The notes under the pieces were generated by a model. It was not told the origin of the DNA. It made no database searches and worked only from the letters and a program-made list of their open reading frames with translations. Shown here piece by piece: positions 1 through 6,513 of a stretch of DNA of 19,278 nt. How positions within the stretch are numbered: position 1 is the first letter of the stretch; each line of letters begins with the position of its first letter. This stretch comes from Pseudomonadota bacterium (GTDB lineage Bacteria; Pseudomonadota; Alphaproteobacteria; Rhizobiales; Rhizobiaceae): assembly GCA_023435335.1 (NCBI GenBank), contig JAEYRU010000297.1, positions 1-19,278 on the forward strand, written 5' to 3'. The position numbers and the translations under genes are program-made.

Positions 1-44
1 TGAACGCAGGATGAACCTTCTCGGGCGCTGCCGCGACACATGGA

Positions 45-61
45 GGAACCGGAGAGGTTCC
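45..61. promoter_or_regulatory. Inverted repeat upstream of the secreted-protein gene
   Basis: GGAACC (45-50) and GGTTCC (56-61) form a perfect 6-bp dyad around a 5-base spacer, ending about 30 bases before the start codon at 92. It could be an operator or a 5'-UTR hairpin. I could not pair it with a convincing -35/-10, so its role is open. Confidence 0.3.
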
Positions 62-91
62 CAACCAGGCAAACCCAGAGGAGATACACCG

Positions 92-562
92 ATGTTCGTC
101 AAGGCTCTTACCACCGCACTCGTTTCCGCCACGCTGCTCGCCGGCACGTTCCAGACCTCGGCATTCGCCATGGGCGACGGCGGTGGTGGCGACCCCGGCA
201 GCCCGGGCGCCGCCCCCATGATCCGGCTCAACATGCCGAAGAAGGTAAACCGCCCCTGGGCCAGTTCGACCGATACCCGCACCGGGCACACCACGACCTC
301 CCGGGGCGCTTCGGATGGATCGCGCCACATCACAGTGACTGATCGCGACGGGCGCGTGATCCGTACCGAACGCGTCGAAGGACGCAAGAAGGCCGACGCG
401 AAGAAGAACAAGAAGGCGAAGAAGCCCGGCCGTCCGTGGGCCAGCGCCCACGATCCGGCCACCGGCACCCGCACCACTTCGGTGGGTCTGAACCAGAGGG
501 GATCGGTGCGCGCGGTCATCTCGATAGGCCCGTTCGGGATCGGTTTCGGCATTTCGCGCTGA
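92..562 (+). CDS. Small secreted protein with duplicated RPWAS motif, function unknown
   Basis: This 156-residue protein is unrecognised. The ATG at 92 is chosen over an upstream in-frame ATG at 11 because AGAGGAG lies 8 bases before it and because translation from here opens with a Sec-type signal peptide (MFVKALTTALVSATLLAG, probable cleavage after the SAFA segment near residue 26). The mature part starts with a Gly-rich stretch (29-40). Two copies of a 19-residue motif follow at residues 54-72 (RPWASSTDTRTGHTTTSRG) and 114-132 (RPWASAHDPATGTRTTSVG), exactly 60 residues apart and identical at 12 of 19 positions. A Lys-rich linker (about 98-112) separates them, and the C-terminus is Gly/Ile-rich. 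There is no catalytic signature. The export signal and basic linker suggest a periplasmic or surface protein, which is inference. It stands alone, with its own terminator. Confidence 0.75.
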   Translation: MFVKALTTALVSATLLAGTFQTSAFAMGDGGGGDPGSPGAAPMIRLNMPKKVNRPWASSTDTRTGHTTTSRGASDGSRHITVTDRDGRVIRTERVEGRKKADAKKNKKAKKPGRPWASAHDPATGTRTTSVGLNQRGSVRAVISIGPFGIGFGISR

Positions 563-584
563 AATCCCGGTACGACTGCAGCAG

Positions 585-619
585 AAAGGCCCGCCGCGTG
601 ACGGCGGGCCTTTTTCTTT
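585..619 (+). terminator. Rho-independent terminator of the secreted-protein gene
   Basis: A 12-bp perfect stem, 585-596 against 602-613, has a 5-base loop (CGTGA) and runs into a T-rich tail at 611-619. It begins 22 bases after the stop codon at 562. This is a textbook intrinsic terminator. Confidence 0.92.
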
Positions 620-649
620 GGGCGGCCGACGGCGCGACAAATCCCGCCA

Positions 650-678
650 TTGCCCTGCGGCATAGTTTTCGCTATCAG
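650..678 (+). promoter_or_regulatory. Candidate promoter of the oxidase subunit IV gene
   Basis: TTGCCC (650-655) and TATCAG (673-678) are separated by 17 bases and end 28 bases before the start codon at 707, just after the preceding terminator. The hexamers are only moderately close to the housekeeping consensus, so this is a suggestion. Confidence 0.35.
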
Positions 679-706
679 CGCCCGAGAGCTTTCAAGGGGT
701 GCACTG

Positions 707-934
707 ATGGCCGAACACACGCCGAACGGACCGCTCGAGATGGGCGCCGAGATGGACTATCCGGAACACGAGAAGACCTATTCGATGTTCCTGACCCTCG
801 CCAAATGGGGGTCGCTCATCATCGCGGCGCTGCTCATCGCCATGGCTTTCGGCTTTTTCACCAGCGCCGGCTTCTTCTCGGCGACGGTTCTCTTCATCCT
901 GATCTGCGTCGTCGGCGGCTTCCTGCTGCGCTGA
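707..934 (+). CDS. aa3-type cytochrome c oxidase subunit IV
   Basis: This 75-residue protein matches the small subunit IV of alphaproteobacterial aa3-type cytochrome c oxidase, an accessory single-helix subunit of the complex that reduces O2 in the inner membrane. A soluble N-terminus containing MDYPEHEKTYSMFL (family-typical) is followed by hydrophobic segments from about residue 32 to the end, enough for one long or two short membrane helices. The ATG at 707 is preferred over an in-frame ATG at 650 because AAGGGG (694-699) sits 7 bases ahead and the family begins here. It lies directly upstream of the transhydrogenase genes, an arrangement I recall from other Rhizobiales, but a hairpin at 948-967 separates them, so it may be its own transcript. 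Confidence 0.85.
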   Translation: MAEHTPNGPLEMGAEMDYPEHEKTYSMFLTLAKWGSLIIAALLIAMAFGFFTSAGFFSATVLFILICVVGGFLLR

Positions 935-947
935 CGCCATTTCCTGA

Positions 948-974
948 CGGTCCGCGCTCGCGGACCGGCTTTTC
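948..974 (+). terminator. Hairpin terminator between subunit IV gene and pntAA
   Basis: GGTCCGCG (949-956) pairs with CGCGGACC (959-966), extended by C948-G967, and is followed by GCTTTTC. The T-run is short, so termination may be partial. It lies 14 bases after the subunit IV stop and 46 bases before the pntAA start. Confidence 0.55.
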
Positions 975-1019
975 ATGCGGGCCGACGCCCGCAATTCCCC
1001 GACCGGAGGGAGCGAGACG

Positions 1020-2297
1020 GTGGGACAGATCGTATTCGTGCCGCGCGAGACCGATGCGAACGAGCCGCGCGTGGCCGCTTCGCCGGACACGGTCAAGCGC
1101 ATGGCGGCACTCGGCCTCGACGTGATCGTGGAGGCCGGCGCCGGCTTCGCATCGCGCATCCCCGACGAGGAGTTCGCCAAGGCGGGCGCCAGGATCGGCA
1201 AGGCGGCCGACGGGGCCAAAGCCGACGTGGTGCTGAAAGTGCGCCGCCCCGGCGACGCCGAGCTCAAGGCCTACAAGCCCGGCGCGGCGGTTATCGCCAT
1301 CATGGATCCCTACGGCAACGACGCCGCCGTTGCGGCAATGGCGAAAGCCGGCATCACCGCCTTCGCCATGGAATTCATGCCGCGCATCACCCGCGCGCAG
1401 GTCATGGACGTGCTCTCCTCGCAGGCCAATCTCGCCGGCTACCAGGCGGTGGTCGACGCGGCCGCGGAGTATGACCGCGCCATGCCGATGATGATGACCG
1501 CGGCCGGCACGGTGCCCGCTGCCAAGGTGTTCGTCATGGGCGTCGGCGTCGCGGGCCTGCAGGCCATCGCAACCGCCCGGCGTATGGGTGCGGTGGTCAC
1601 CGCCACCGACGTGCGCCCCGCCGTGAAGGAGCAGGTCGCGTCGCTCGGCGCCAAGTTCCTCGCCGTAGAGGACGAGGAGTTCAAGGCGGCGGAAACGGCG
1701 GGCGGCTACGCCAAGGAGATGTCGAAGGAATACCAGGCGAAGCAGGCGGCGCTGACCGCCGAGCACATCGCCAAGCAGGACATCGTCATCACCACGGCGC
1801 TGATCCCGGGCCGGCCGGCGCCGAAGCTGGTCTCGGCTGAGATGGTCGCTTCCATGAAGCCCGGTTCGGTGATCGTCGACCTCGCGGTCGAGCGCGGCGG
1901 CAATGTCGACGGCGCCGTGCCCGGCAAGGTCGTCACGACGGCCAACGGCGTGAAGATCGTAGGCCACCTCAACATGCCGGGCCGCATCGCCGCCTCGGCC
2001 TCGCTGCTCTATGCGCGCAACCTGTTCGCCTTCCTCGAGACGCTGGTCGACAAGGGCGCGAAGCAGCTTGCGATCAACGCGGATGACGAACTGGTCAAGG
2101 CGACCATGCTGACCACCGGCGGCAAGGTCGTGCACCCGAACTTCGCCACGGCCTCGGCGGCAGCCGCCCCGGCCGCCAGCAAGCCGACGGCCACGAAGGC
2201 GAAGGCGTCCAAATCCGCTGCGCCGAAGGCCCCGGCCAAGCCGGCAACGCGCAAGGCGGCGCCGAAAGCAGCGCCCAAGCCCAAGGGGGATGCGTGA
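1020..2297 (+). CDS. pntAA: NAD(P)+ transhydrogenase subunit alpha, part 1 (NAD-binding domain I)
   Basis: This is the soluble NAD(H)-binding component of the proton-translocating transhydrogenase, which uses the proton gradient to drive hydride transfer from NADH to NADP+. A GTG start at 1020 is chosen because GGAGGG (1005-1010) lies 9 bases upstream and the protein then opens with the family N-terminus MGQIVFVPRETDANEPRVA. The 425 residues hold the alanine-dehydrogenase/PNT N-terminal fold, the conserved RITRAQVMDVLSSQANLAGY block (122-141) and the NAD-binding Rossmann loop GVGVAGLQAIATARRMGA (174-191). The last 50 or so residues (376-425) are a low-complexity Ala/Lys/Pro tail, discussed as a finding. 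The stop overlaps the pntAB start in TGATG, indicating translational coupling. The split alpha subunit is typical of alphaproteobacteria such as Rhodospirillum. Confidence 0.96.
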   Translation: MGQIVFVPRETDANEPRVAASPDTVKRMAALGLDVIVEAGAGFASRIPDEEFAKAGARIGKAADGAKADVVLKVRRPGDAELKAYKPGAAVIAIMDPYGNDAAVAAMAKAGITAFAMEFMPRITRAQVMDVLSSQANLAGYQAVVDAAAEYDRAMPMMMTAAGTVPAAKVFVMGVGVAGLQAIATARRMGAVVTATDVRPAVKEQVASLGAKFLAVEDEEFKAAETAGGYAKEMSKEYQAKQAALTAEHIAKQDIVITTALIPGRPAPKLVSAEMVASMKPGSVIVDLAVERGGNVDGAVPGKVVTTANGVKIVGHLNMPGRIAASASLLYARNLFAFLETLVDKGAKQLAINADDELVKATMLTTGGKVVHPNFATASAAAAPAASKPTATKAKASKSAAPKAPAKPATRKAAPKAAPKPKGDA

Positions 2298-2722
2298 TGG
2301 AAAAATCTGCTCTCGAACAGGCGCTGGACCAGCTCGACCAGGCGGTGGCGGCGATCAGGCTCGCCTTCGCCGACGAGAAGGCCGAACAGGCGGCCGACGC
2401 GCTCGGCGCCGCGGCGCACGCGGCTTCCGGCGGCGCGATCGACCCGTTCGTCTTCCGCCTCGCCATCTTCGTGCTGGCGATCTTCGTCGGCTACTACGTG
2501 GTCTGGTCGGTGACGCCGGCGCTGCACACGCCGCTGATGGCGGTGACCAACGCCATCTCCTCGGTGATCGTGGTGGGCGCGCTGCTGGCAGTCGGCATTT
2601 CGGCCTCGGGGCTGGCGACGGGCTTCGGCTTCGTCGCCCTGGTGCTCGCCTCGGTCAACATATTCGGCGGCTTCCTTGTCACGCAGCGCATGCTGGCGAT
2701 GTACAAGAAGAAAGAGAAGTGA
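2297..2722 (+). CDS. pntAB: NAD(P)+ transhydrogenase subunit alpha, part 2 (membrane)
   Basis: This 141-residue protein is the membrane half of the alpha subunit and forms part of the proton channel (domain II) with PntB. An N-terminal soluble segment of about 50 residues is Ala/Glu-rich and probably helical. It leads into hydrophobic helices from about residue 55 (FRLAIFVLAIFVGYYVVW) to residue 135, including the family-typical stretch VTNAISSVIVVGALLAVG. The ATG at 2297 shares one base with the pntAA stop, and AAGGGGGA (2283-2290) is its ribosome-binding site; a GTG one codon earlier is possible but poorly spaced. A 10-base gap separates it from pntB, so the three genes form one operon. Confidence 0.95.
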   Translation: MEKSALEQALDQLDQAVAAIRLAFADEKAEQAADALGAAAHAASGGAIDPFVFRLAIFVLAIFVGYYVVWSVTPALHTPLMAVTNAISSVIVVGALLAVGISASGLATGFGFVALVLASVNIFGGFLVTQRMLAMYKKKEK

Positions 2723-2732
2723 GCGCAGCCCC

Positions 2733-4130
2733 ATGAACGCGAACCTCGCTTCCTTCCTCTACCTCGTCTCCGGCATCCTGTTCATCCTGGCGTTGCGGGG
2801 CCTGTCGCACCCGACGACCAGCCGGCAGGGCAATGTCTATGGCATGATCGGCATGGCGATCGCCGTCGTCACCACGCTGGCGCTTGCCACCCCGTCCTTC
2901 AACGGCTTCCTGCTGATCGTGCTCGGCATCGCCATCGGCGGCGCGGTCGGCGCGGTGATCGCGCGGCGCATCGCCATGACCTCGATGCCGCAGCTCGTCG
3001 CCGCATTCCACAGCCTCGTCGGCCTCGCCGCGGTGCTGGTCGCCGCGGCCGCCATGTATTCGCCGGAAAGCTTCGGCGTCGGCGCGCTGGGCAACATCCA
3101 CACGCAGGCGCTGGTCGAGATGAGCCTCGGCGTCGCCATCGGCGCGGTCACCTTCACCGGCTCAATCATAGCCTTCCTCAAGCTCGACGGCCGCATGTCC
3201 GGCAAGCCGATCATGCTGCCGGCGCGCCACGTCATCAATGCGGGCCTGGCGATCGCGCTGGTCGTGCTGGTCGTGCTGCTGGTCACCACCCAGTCCACCA
3301 CCGTGTTCTGGCTGATCGTGGCGGCCTCGCTGCTGCTCGGCGTGCTCATCATCATCCCGATCGGCGGCGCCGACATGCCGGTGGTGGTGTCGATGCTCAA
3401 CTCCTATTCGGGCTGGGCGGCGGCGGGCATCGGCTTCACGCTGGGCAACCTTGCGCTGATCATCACCGGCGCGCTGGTCGGCTCCTCGGGCGCGATCCTG
3501 TCCTACATCATGTGCAAGGGCATGAACCGCTCCTTCATCTCCGTCATCCTCGGCGGTTTCGGCGGCGAGACCGCGGCGGCGGCCGACGACGGCATCGAGC
3601 GCACGGTGAAGCAGGGTTCGGCCGACGATGCGGCCTACCTCATGGCCAACGCGCAGAAGGTCATCATCGTGCCGGGCTACGGCATGGCGGTCGCCCAGGC
3701 GCAGCACGCGCTGCGCGAACTGGCCGACAAGCTCAAGGCGCATGGCGTCGAGGTGAAGTACGCCATCCACCCCGTCGCCGGCCGCATGCCGGGCCACATG
3801 AACGTGCTGCTCGCCGAGGCCAACGTGCCCTATGACGAGGTGTTCGAGCTCGAGGACATCAATTCCGAGTTCGCGCAGGCCGATGTCGCCTACGTCATCG
3901 GCGCCAACGACGTGACCAACCCGTCGGCGCGCGACGACAAGTCGAGCCCGATCTACGGCATGCCGATCCTCGACGTCGACAAGGCGCGCACCTGCCTGTT
4001 CGTCAAGCGCTCGCTCGGCTCGGGCTACGCCGGCATCGACAACACGCTGTTCTACAAGGACGGCACCATGATGCTGCTCGGCGACGCCAAGAAGATGACC
4101 GAGGAAATCGTCAAGGCGATGGAGCACTAG
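2733..4130 (+). CDS. pntB: NAD(P)+ transhydrogenase subunit beta
   Basis: At 465 residues this is full length for PntB. Residues 1 to about 260 form a series of roughly nine membrane helices that complete the proton channel. The cytosolic C-terminal third is the NADP(H)-binding domain III, with the glycine loop GYGMAVAQAQ at 315-324 followed by the conserved IHPVAGRMPGHMNVLLAEA block and GANDVTNPSAR. ATG 2733 gives the usual family start MNANLASFLYLVSGILFILA; the in-frame extension upstream overlaps pntAB and is not used. The gene ends the operon. No change in any hallmark residue was seen, so an active enzyme is expected. Confidence 0.97.
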   Translation: MNANLASFLYLVSGILFILALRGLSHPTTSRQGNVYGMIGMAIAVVTTLALATPSFNGFLLIVLGIAIGGAVGAVIARRIAMTSMPQLVAAFHSLVGLAAVLVAAAAMYSPESFGVGALGNIHTQALVEMSLGVAIGAVTFTGSIIAFLKLDGRMSGKPIMLPARHVINAGLAIALVVLVVLLVTTQSTTVFWLIVAASLLLGVLIIIPIGGADMPVVVSMLNSYSGWAAAGIGFTLGNLALIITGALVGSSGAILSYIMCKGMNRSFISVILGGFGGETAAAADDGIERTVKQGSADDAAYLMANAQKVIIVPGYGMAVAQAQHALRELADKLKAHGVEVKYAIHPVAGRMPGHMNVLLAEANVPYDEVFELEDINSEFAQADVAYVIGANDVTNPSARDDKSSPIYGMPILDVDKARTCLFVKRSLGSGYAGIDNTLFYKDGTMMLLGDAKKMTEEIVKAMEH

Positions 4131-4134
4131 AGGC

Positions 4135-4162
4135 CCAACTCTCCCCCGTGCGGGAGGGTTGG
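4135..4162 (+). terminator. Hairpin after pntB (possible terminator)
   Basis: An 11-bp stem with one G-T pair (4135-4145 against 4152-4162) starts 5 bases after the pntB stop. No T-run follows, so it may act as a Rho-type 3' end or be a member of a dispersed intergenic repeat of the C-rich/G-rich kind common in rhizobia. Confidence 0.5.
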
Positions 4163-4248
4163 CGCAATCCTCGGATTGGGTGCTTGCAGTGACGACGTGC
4201 ATGTCCGCGCGTGTTGACGTGACTCGTGCACGGGTTCATTTTCTCGCT

Positions 4249-4431
4249 ATGCAGATATCCATCAGTGAGGCGGAAGCGCGCTGGGATGAGGTGATCTCTC
4301 GCGCCGAAGCGGGCGAAGAGATCGTTCTGACCCGAGACGGCGAACAGGTCGCGAGGATCGTTGCCGTCAAGCAGAAGCAGCCGGAGGAAAGAGCCACAAG
4401 CGACGGACCCACGGACGGATTGCCGGGTTGA
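4249..4431 (+). CDS. Orphan Phd/YefM-type antitoxin
   Basis: This 60-residue protein carries the Phd/YefM N-terminal domain: MQISISEAEARWDEVISRAE, then GEEIVLTRDGEQVARIVAV. In this family the domain dimerises, binds operator DNA and neutralises a cognate toxin through its C-terminal tail. The tail here is short and hydrophilic (KQKQPEERATSDGPTDGLPG). The ATG at 4249 is chosen because the protein then begins exactly where the family does; no Shine-Dalgarno sequence is visible. No toxin gene follows: only about 100 bases lie between its stop and the transposon target site, and those hold no convincing reading frame. It is therefore a solitary antitoxin, perhaps a relic or a regulator acting in trans. 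The family call is strong; activity is uncertain. Confidence 0.8.
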   Translation: MQISISEAEARWDEVISRAEAGEEIVLTRDGEQVARIVAVKQKQPEERATSDGPTDGLPG

Positions 4432-4530
4432 GGCATTTTTTCCGCGACGCTCGCGCTAAGCCTCTCCTGTGTCGCGGCGCGTCCGGCGTAGCCTCGTAGG
4501 CGTCCGTCGCCGCGTCCACGCGGGGCGCAA

Positions 4531-4538
4531 AAAAAGAA
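4531..4538. repeat. Target-site duplication, left copy
   Basis: AAAAAGAA directly abuts the left inverted repeat and is repeated exactly at 7363-7370 outside the right inverted repeat. Eight bases is the duplication length known for the IS1595 family. Confidence 0.95.
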
Positions 4539-4562
4539 GGGGATTATCCCCTTGACACAAGT
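4539..4562 (+). repeat. Left terminal inverted repeat
   Basis: 24 bases, starting with the 13-base palindrome GGGGATTATCCCC and continuing TTGACACAAGT. It matches the reverse complement of 7339-7362 at 23 of 24 positions; the one difference is C at 4556 against A on the right end. Confidence 0.95.
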
Positions 4563-4581
4563 ATGAACTTGCCCCTATATT
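4552..4581 (+). promoter_or_regulatory. Transposase promoter overlapping the left inverted repeat
   Basis: A perfect -35 TTGACA (4552-4557) lies inside the inverted repeat, followed after 18 bases by -10 TATATT (4576-4581). Transcription should start about 4587-4589, on top of the transposase ATG at 4588, predicting a leaderless mRNA. A small dyad CAAGT (4558-4562)/ACTTG (4567-4571) fills the spacer and could bind a repressor or the transposase itself. Confidence 0.75.
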
Positions 4582-4587
4582 GAGGGC

Positions 4588-5475
4588 ATGAGCAAGAGCA
4601 AAGCCCCCAACTTTTCCGTCCGCGACTTCTTCGCCCGCTTCCCGGATGATGAAGCCTGCCTCCAGCACATCATGGATGTGCGCTTCGGAATGCGTCACGT
4701 CTGCCGCAAGTGCGGAGTGGAGAGCACCTTCCACCGCATGACCGACCGGCGCGCCTTTGCTTGCGCCAATTGCGGCGACCACGTTTACCCGACTGCCGGA
4801 ACCGTATTCGAGGACACCCGCACACCGCTCCAGTCGTGGTTTTATGCGATCTATCTGTTCGTCACGACGCGCCACGGCGTTTCCGGCAAGGAACTCCAGC
4901 GGCAGCTTGGCGTGACCTACAAGACGGCATGGCGCATGGGCGTGAAAATCCGTGAGCTGATCGGCTCGCTGGAGGATTTCGACCTGCTTCAAGGTCATGT
5001 CGAGATGGATGAGACCTATGTCGGCGGCTACCGTCCCGGCAAGCGTGGTCGCGGCGCGGCTGGCAAGACCATCGTCATGGGCATGAAGCAGCACGGCGGC
5101 CCTATCCGCACGGTCGTTATTCCCAACGTGAAGATGCCGACGCTGCGCAACGTGGTTCTCCGCAACGTCAAGAAAGGTTCTGTCGTCTCGACCGACGAAC
5201 TCATGTCCTACGGCTTACTGGAGGGGGATGGCTACGTGCACGGCACGGTGACGCATTCGGAGAAGGTGTGGCGCGGCTATGACACGCATACCCGCCAGTT
5301 CCATTCGACCAACAGCGTTGAGAGCTTCTGGAACCTGTTCAAGACTTCGGTCCGCTCGACCCACATTCACGTGTCGAGCAAGTACATGGACCGCTACCTT
5401 GCGGAGTTCACTTTCCGGTCGAACCACCGCGAGATGCAGAACGCGATGTTTGATCTGATTGTGGCTCGGGTTTGA
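4588..5475 (+). CDS. tnpA: IS1595-family DDE transposase (ISXO2-like)
   Basis: At 295 residues this is the usual length for the family. The N-terminus (NFSVRDFFARFPDDEACLQ) and a zinc ribbon with CxxC pairs at 39/42 and 59/62 precede the ISXO2-like RNase-H-fold catalytic domain (about 130-280). The likely catalytic triad is D141 (in VEMDETYVGG), D203 (in VSTDELMSYG) and E245 (in NSVESFWNLFK). The frame is intact and no key residue is missing, so the enzyme should be active on the flanking 24-bp repeats. The ATG at 4588 is needed to keep the conserved N-terminus. There is no spaced ribosome-binding site, only GAGGG one base from the ATG, which agrees with leaderless translation. Its 3' end overlaps the minus-strand gene ending at 5408 by 68 bases. 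Confidence 0.95.
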   Translation: MSKSKAPNFSVRDFFARFPDDEACLQHIMDVRFGMRHVCRKCGVESTFHRMTDRRAFACANCGDHVYPTAGTVFEDTRTPLQSWFYAIYLFVTTRHGVSGKELQRQLGVTYKTAWRMGVKIRELIGSLEDFDLLQGHVEMDETYVGGYRPGKRGRGAAGKTIVMGMKQHGGPIRTVVIPNVKMPTLRNVVLRNVKKGSVVSTDELMSYGLLEGDGYVHGTVTHSEKVWRGYDTHTRQFHSTNSVESFWNLFKTSVRSTHIHVSSKYMDRYLAEFTFRSNHREMQNAMFDLIVARV

Positions 5476-5596
5476 TGACGCGACGAGCGGCTTTGAAAAA
5501 CAACCGCTCGTCGACGGGGCCGACGCCGGCGGCCTCCTGCTGGCGGATGAACTCGTCTAAGCGGTTGGCTTTAATCGCTTCGCTAAGCGTCAACAT
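5408..5596 (-). CDS. Small transposon cargo protein, 62 residues, function unknown
   Basis: The protein starts MLTLSEAIKANRLDEFIRQQ and has a helical, acidic N-terminal half with a GVGPVDERLF turn, then a basic/serine-rich tail (QTSRSASRGGSTGK). I recall similar short alphaproteobacterial proteins with an LSEAIK...RLDEFI start and a QTSRS...STGK tail, but no function is known to me. It has no clear ribosome-binding site; its start overlaps the end of the 72-residue gene by 14 bases in another frame, which suggests translational coupling. Its last 68 bases are antisense to the end of the transposase gene, so the two messages are complementary at their 3' ends. A real gene is likely from its composition and arrangement, not proven. 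Confidence 0.6.
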   Translation of the reverse strand: MLTLSEAIKANRLDEFIRQQEAAGVGPVDERLFFKAARRVIKPEPQSDQTSRSASRGGSTGK

Positions 5597-5801
5597 TTTC
5601 GCGCCGCGCCGAAGGTAGCCGACTGCGATCTCCCAAAAGCTCAGGAGCTTCGAAATTGCGAATGAAATCACGCTGCGCATTCGTAAGCGCATCAGAAACG
5701 CCGGACCGCCCTGCAAGTATCTGCATCGCGCGCTCATACGCAGCGCGGCGCACGGGGTCACCGTCCACTAAACGTGCTGCTGCATACATATTCCGCGACA
5801 T
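5583..5801 (-). CDS. Small transposon cargo protein, 72 residues, function unknown
   Basis: This gene has the clearest translation signal of the cargo set: AAGGAG ends 7 bases before its ATG at 5801. The protein (MSRNMYAAARLVDGDPVRRA...) is mostly helical and charged, with no membrane segment, cysteine pair or recognised domain. It overlaps the next gene by 14 bases and lies 84 bases downstream of the GNAT-like gene on the same strand, so the cargo genes may be co-transcribed leftward, converging on the transposase gene. No function can be assigned. Confidence 0.6.
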   Translation of the reverse strand: MSRNMYAAARLVDGDPVRRAAYERAMQILAGRSGVSDALTNAQRDFIRNFEAPELLGDRSRLPSARRENVDA

Positions 5802-5885
5802 TGATGCGCTCCTTGCCGAGACTCAATACCATAGCGCCTAACAAACACTAAACGCGAAAACAGGCGACTAGTTGCCGCACGCGCT

Positions 5886-6452
5886 TTAGGCTACGTCTCG
5901 CTCGTAATATACGACGCCTAGTCGTCTAGGCGCAAGGGTGAAGCCGAAAGCTTCATAAAGAGGCTCGGTTCCGGCTATCGGCTGCCTAATGAGCACCTTT
6001 CGTCTACCCAACACTCGTGCGTAATGATCGGCCGCCGTAATCGCCACTTCCGTCACAAAGCCGCCGAGATGGTTAGGAAGAGCGTTGAAGCGCTCAACCC
6101 ACTTCAATGTAACGTTCTCGTCCCCACGCGAGGCCATGCCTGTCGCCAATCCACAAAGAACTGTTCCGTCCCAAACCGACACGTCAAACCGTCTCGGGGT
6201 TGACATGATCTGCCAGTAAAGTTCATCCCACGGGAACCCGCCCTGCGGATGGACTGCATTGAAATGCCTGATCGCCTGCCAGAATGTGAGGGCATCACTA
6301 TCGAAGGCCATCACGCGCAGATCGCACCCTTCCGGAACTCGCTTGCGCATCTGGTCCCAGGTTAGGTCAAAAGCCGCGTCGCGATAGCCCTGATATCGGC
6401 TATGCGCATCTAGAAATGCTTGTTGGTCGAAGGCCATGCTACCGCACCCCAT
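5886..6452 (-). CDS. GNAT-like N-acetyltransferase fold protein (transposon cargo)
   Basis: The 188-residue product has a C-terminal half resembling GNAT acetyltransferases: a beta strand FDVSVWDGTVLCGLATG (about residues 90-106), then VTEVAITAADHYARVLGRRKVLIRQP and the closing LYEAFGFTLAPRRLGVVYYERDV, which matches the usual end of the fold (Y-E-x-F-G-F). The canonical acetyl-CoA loop (Q/RxxGxG/A) is not obvious: this region reads VTEVAITAADHYARVLG, so the protein may be a divergent or non-catalytic member. Three ATGs compete: 6461, 6452 and 6437. 6452 is chosen because GGGGAGAG lies about 10 bases upstream; 6437 (MAFDQQAFLD) is nearly as good. Base composition is visibly lower in GC than the flanking chromosome. 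The substrate is unknown. Confidence 0.6.
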   Translation of the reverse strand: MGCGSMAFDQQAFLDAHSRYQGYRDAAFDLTWDQMRKRVPEGCDLRVMAFDSDALTFWQAIRHFNAVHPQGGFPWDELYWQIMSTPRRFDVSVWDGTVLCGLATGMASRGDENVTLKWVERFNALPNHLGGFVTEVAITAADHYARVLGRRKVLIRQPIAGTEPLYEAFGFTLAPRRLGVVYYERDVA

Positions 6453-6482
6453 GACCAGCATTCTCTCCCCATCCGCCGGTCA

Positions 6483-6500
6483 ATTCGTTTGTGTACGAAT
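6483..6500. promoter_or_regulatory. Operator-like dyad upstream of the GNAT-like gene
   Basis: ATTCGT (6483-6488) and ACGAAT (6495-6500) form a perfect 6-6-6 dyad in an A/T-rich stretch, 31 bases before the chosen start at 6452. Its position fits a regulator-binding site in the promoter of that gene. Which protein would bind is unknown; the winged-helix-like cargo protein is a candidate. Confidence 0.4.
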
Positions 6501-6513
6501 AAAAAATGTGCTA

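Noticed and set aside
894..2135. 413-codon minus-strand frame opposite pntAA
   Set aside because: His/Arg/Gly-rich composition typical of an antisense shadow in GC-rich DNA; pntAA is certain on the other strand.
4456..5094. 212-codon minus-strand frame across the left transposon end
   Set aside because: It crosses the inverted repeat and lies opposite the transposase gene, so it cannot be an ancestral gene; it is a mirror of the coding strand.
5836..5891. Integron attC-like site after the GNAT-like gene
   Set aside because: On the minus strand GCCTAAA follows the stop and GTTAGGC ends the site, as in R''/R' boxes, but the inner L'' and L' boxes do not pair, and there is no integrase or neighbouring cassette. 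Probably chance.
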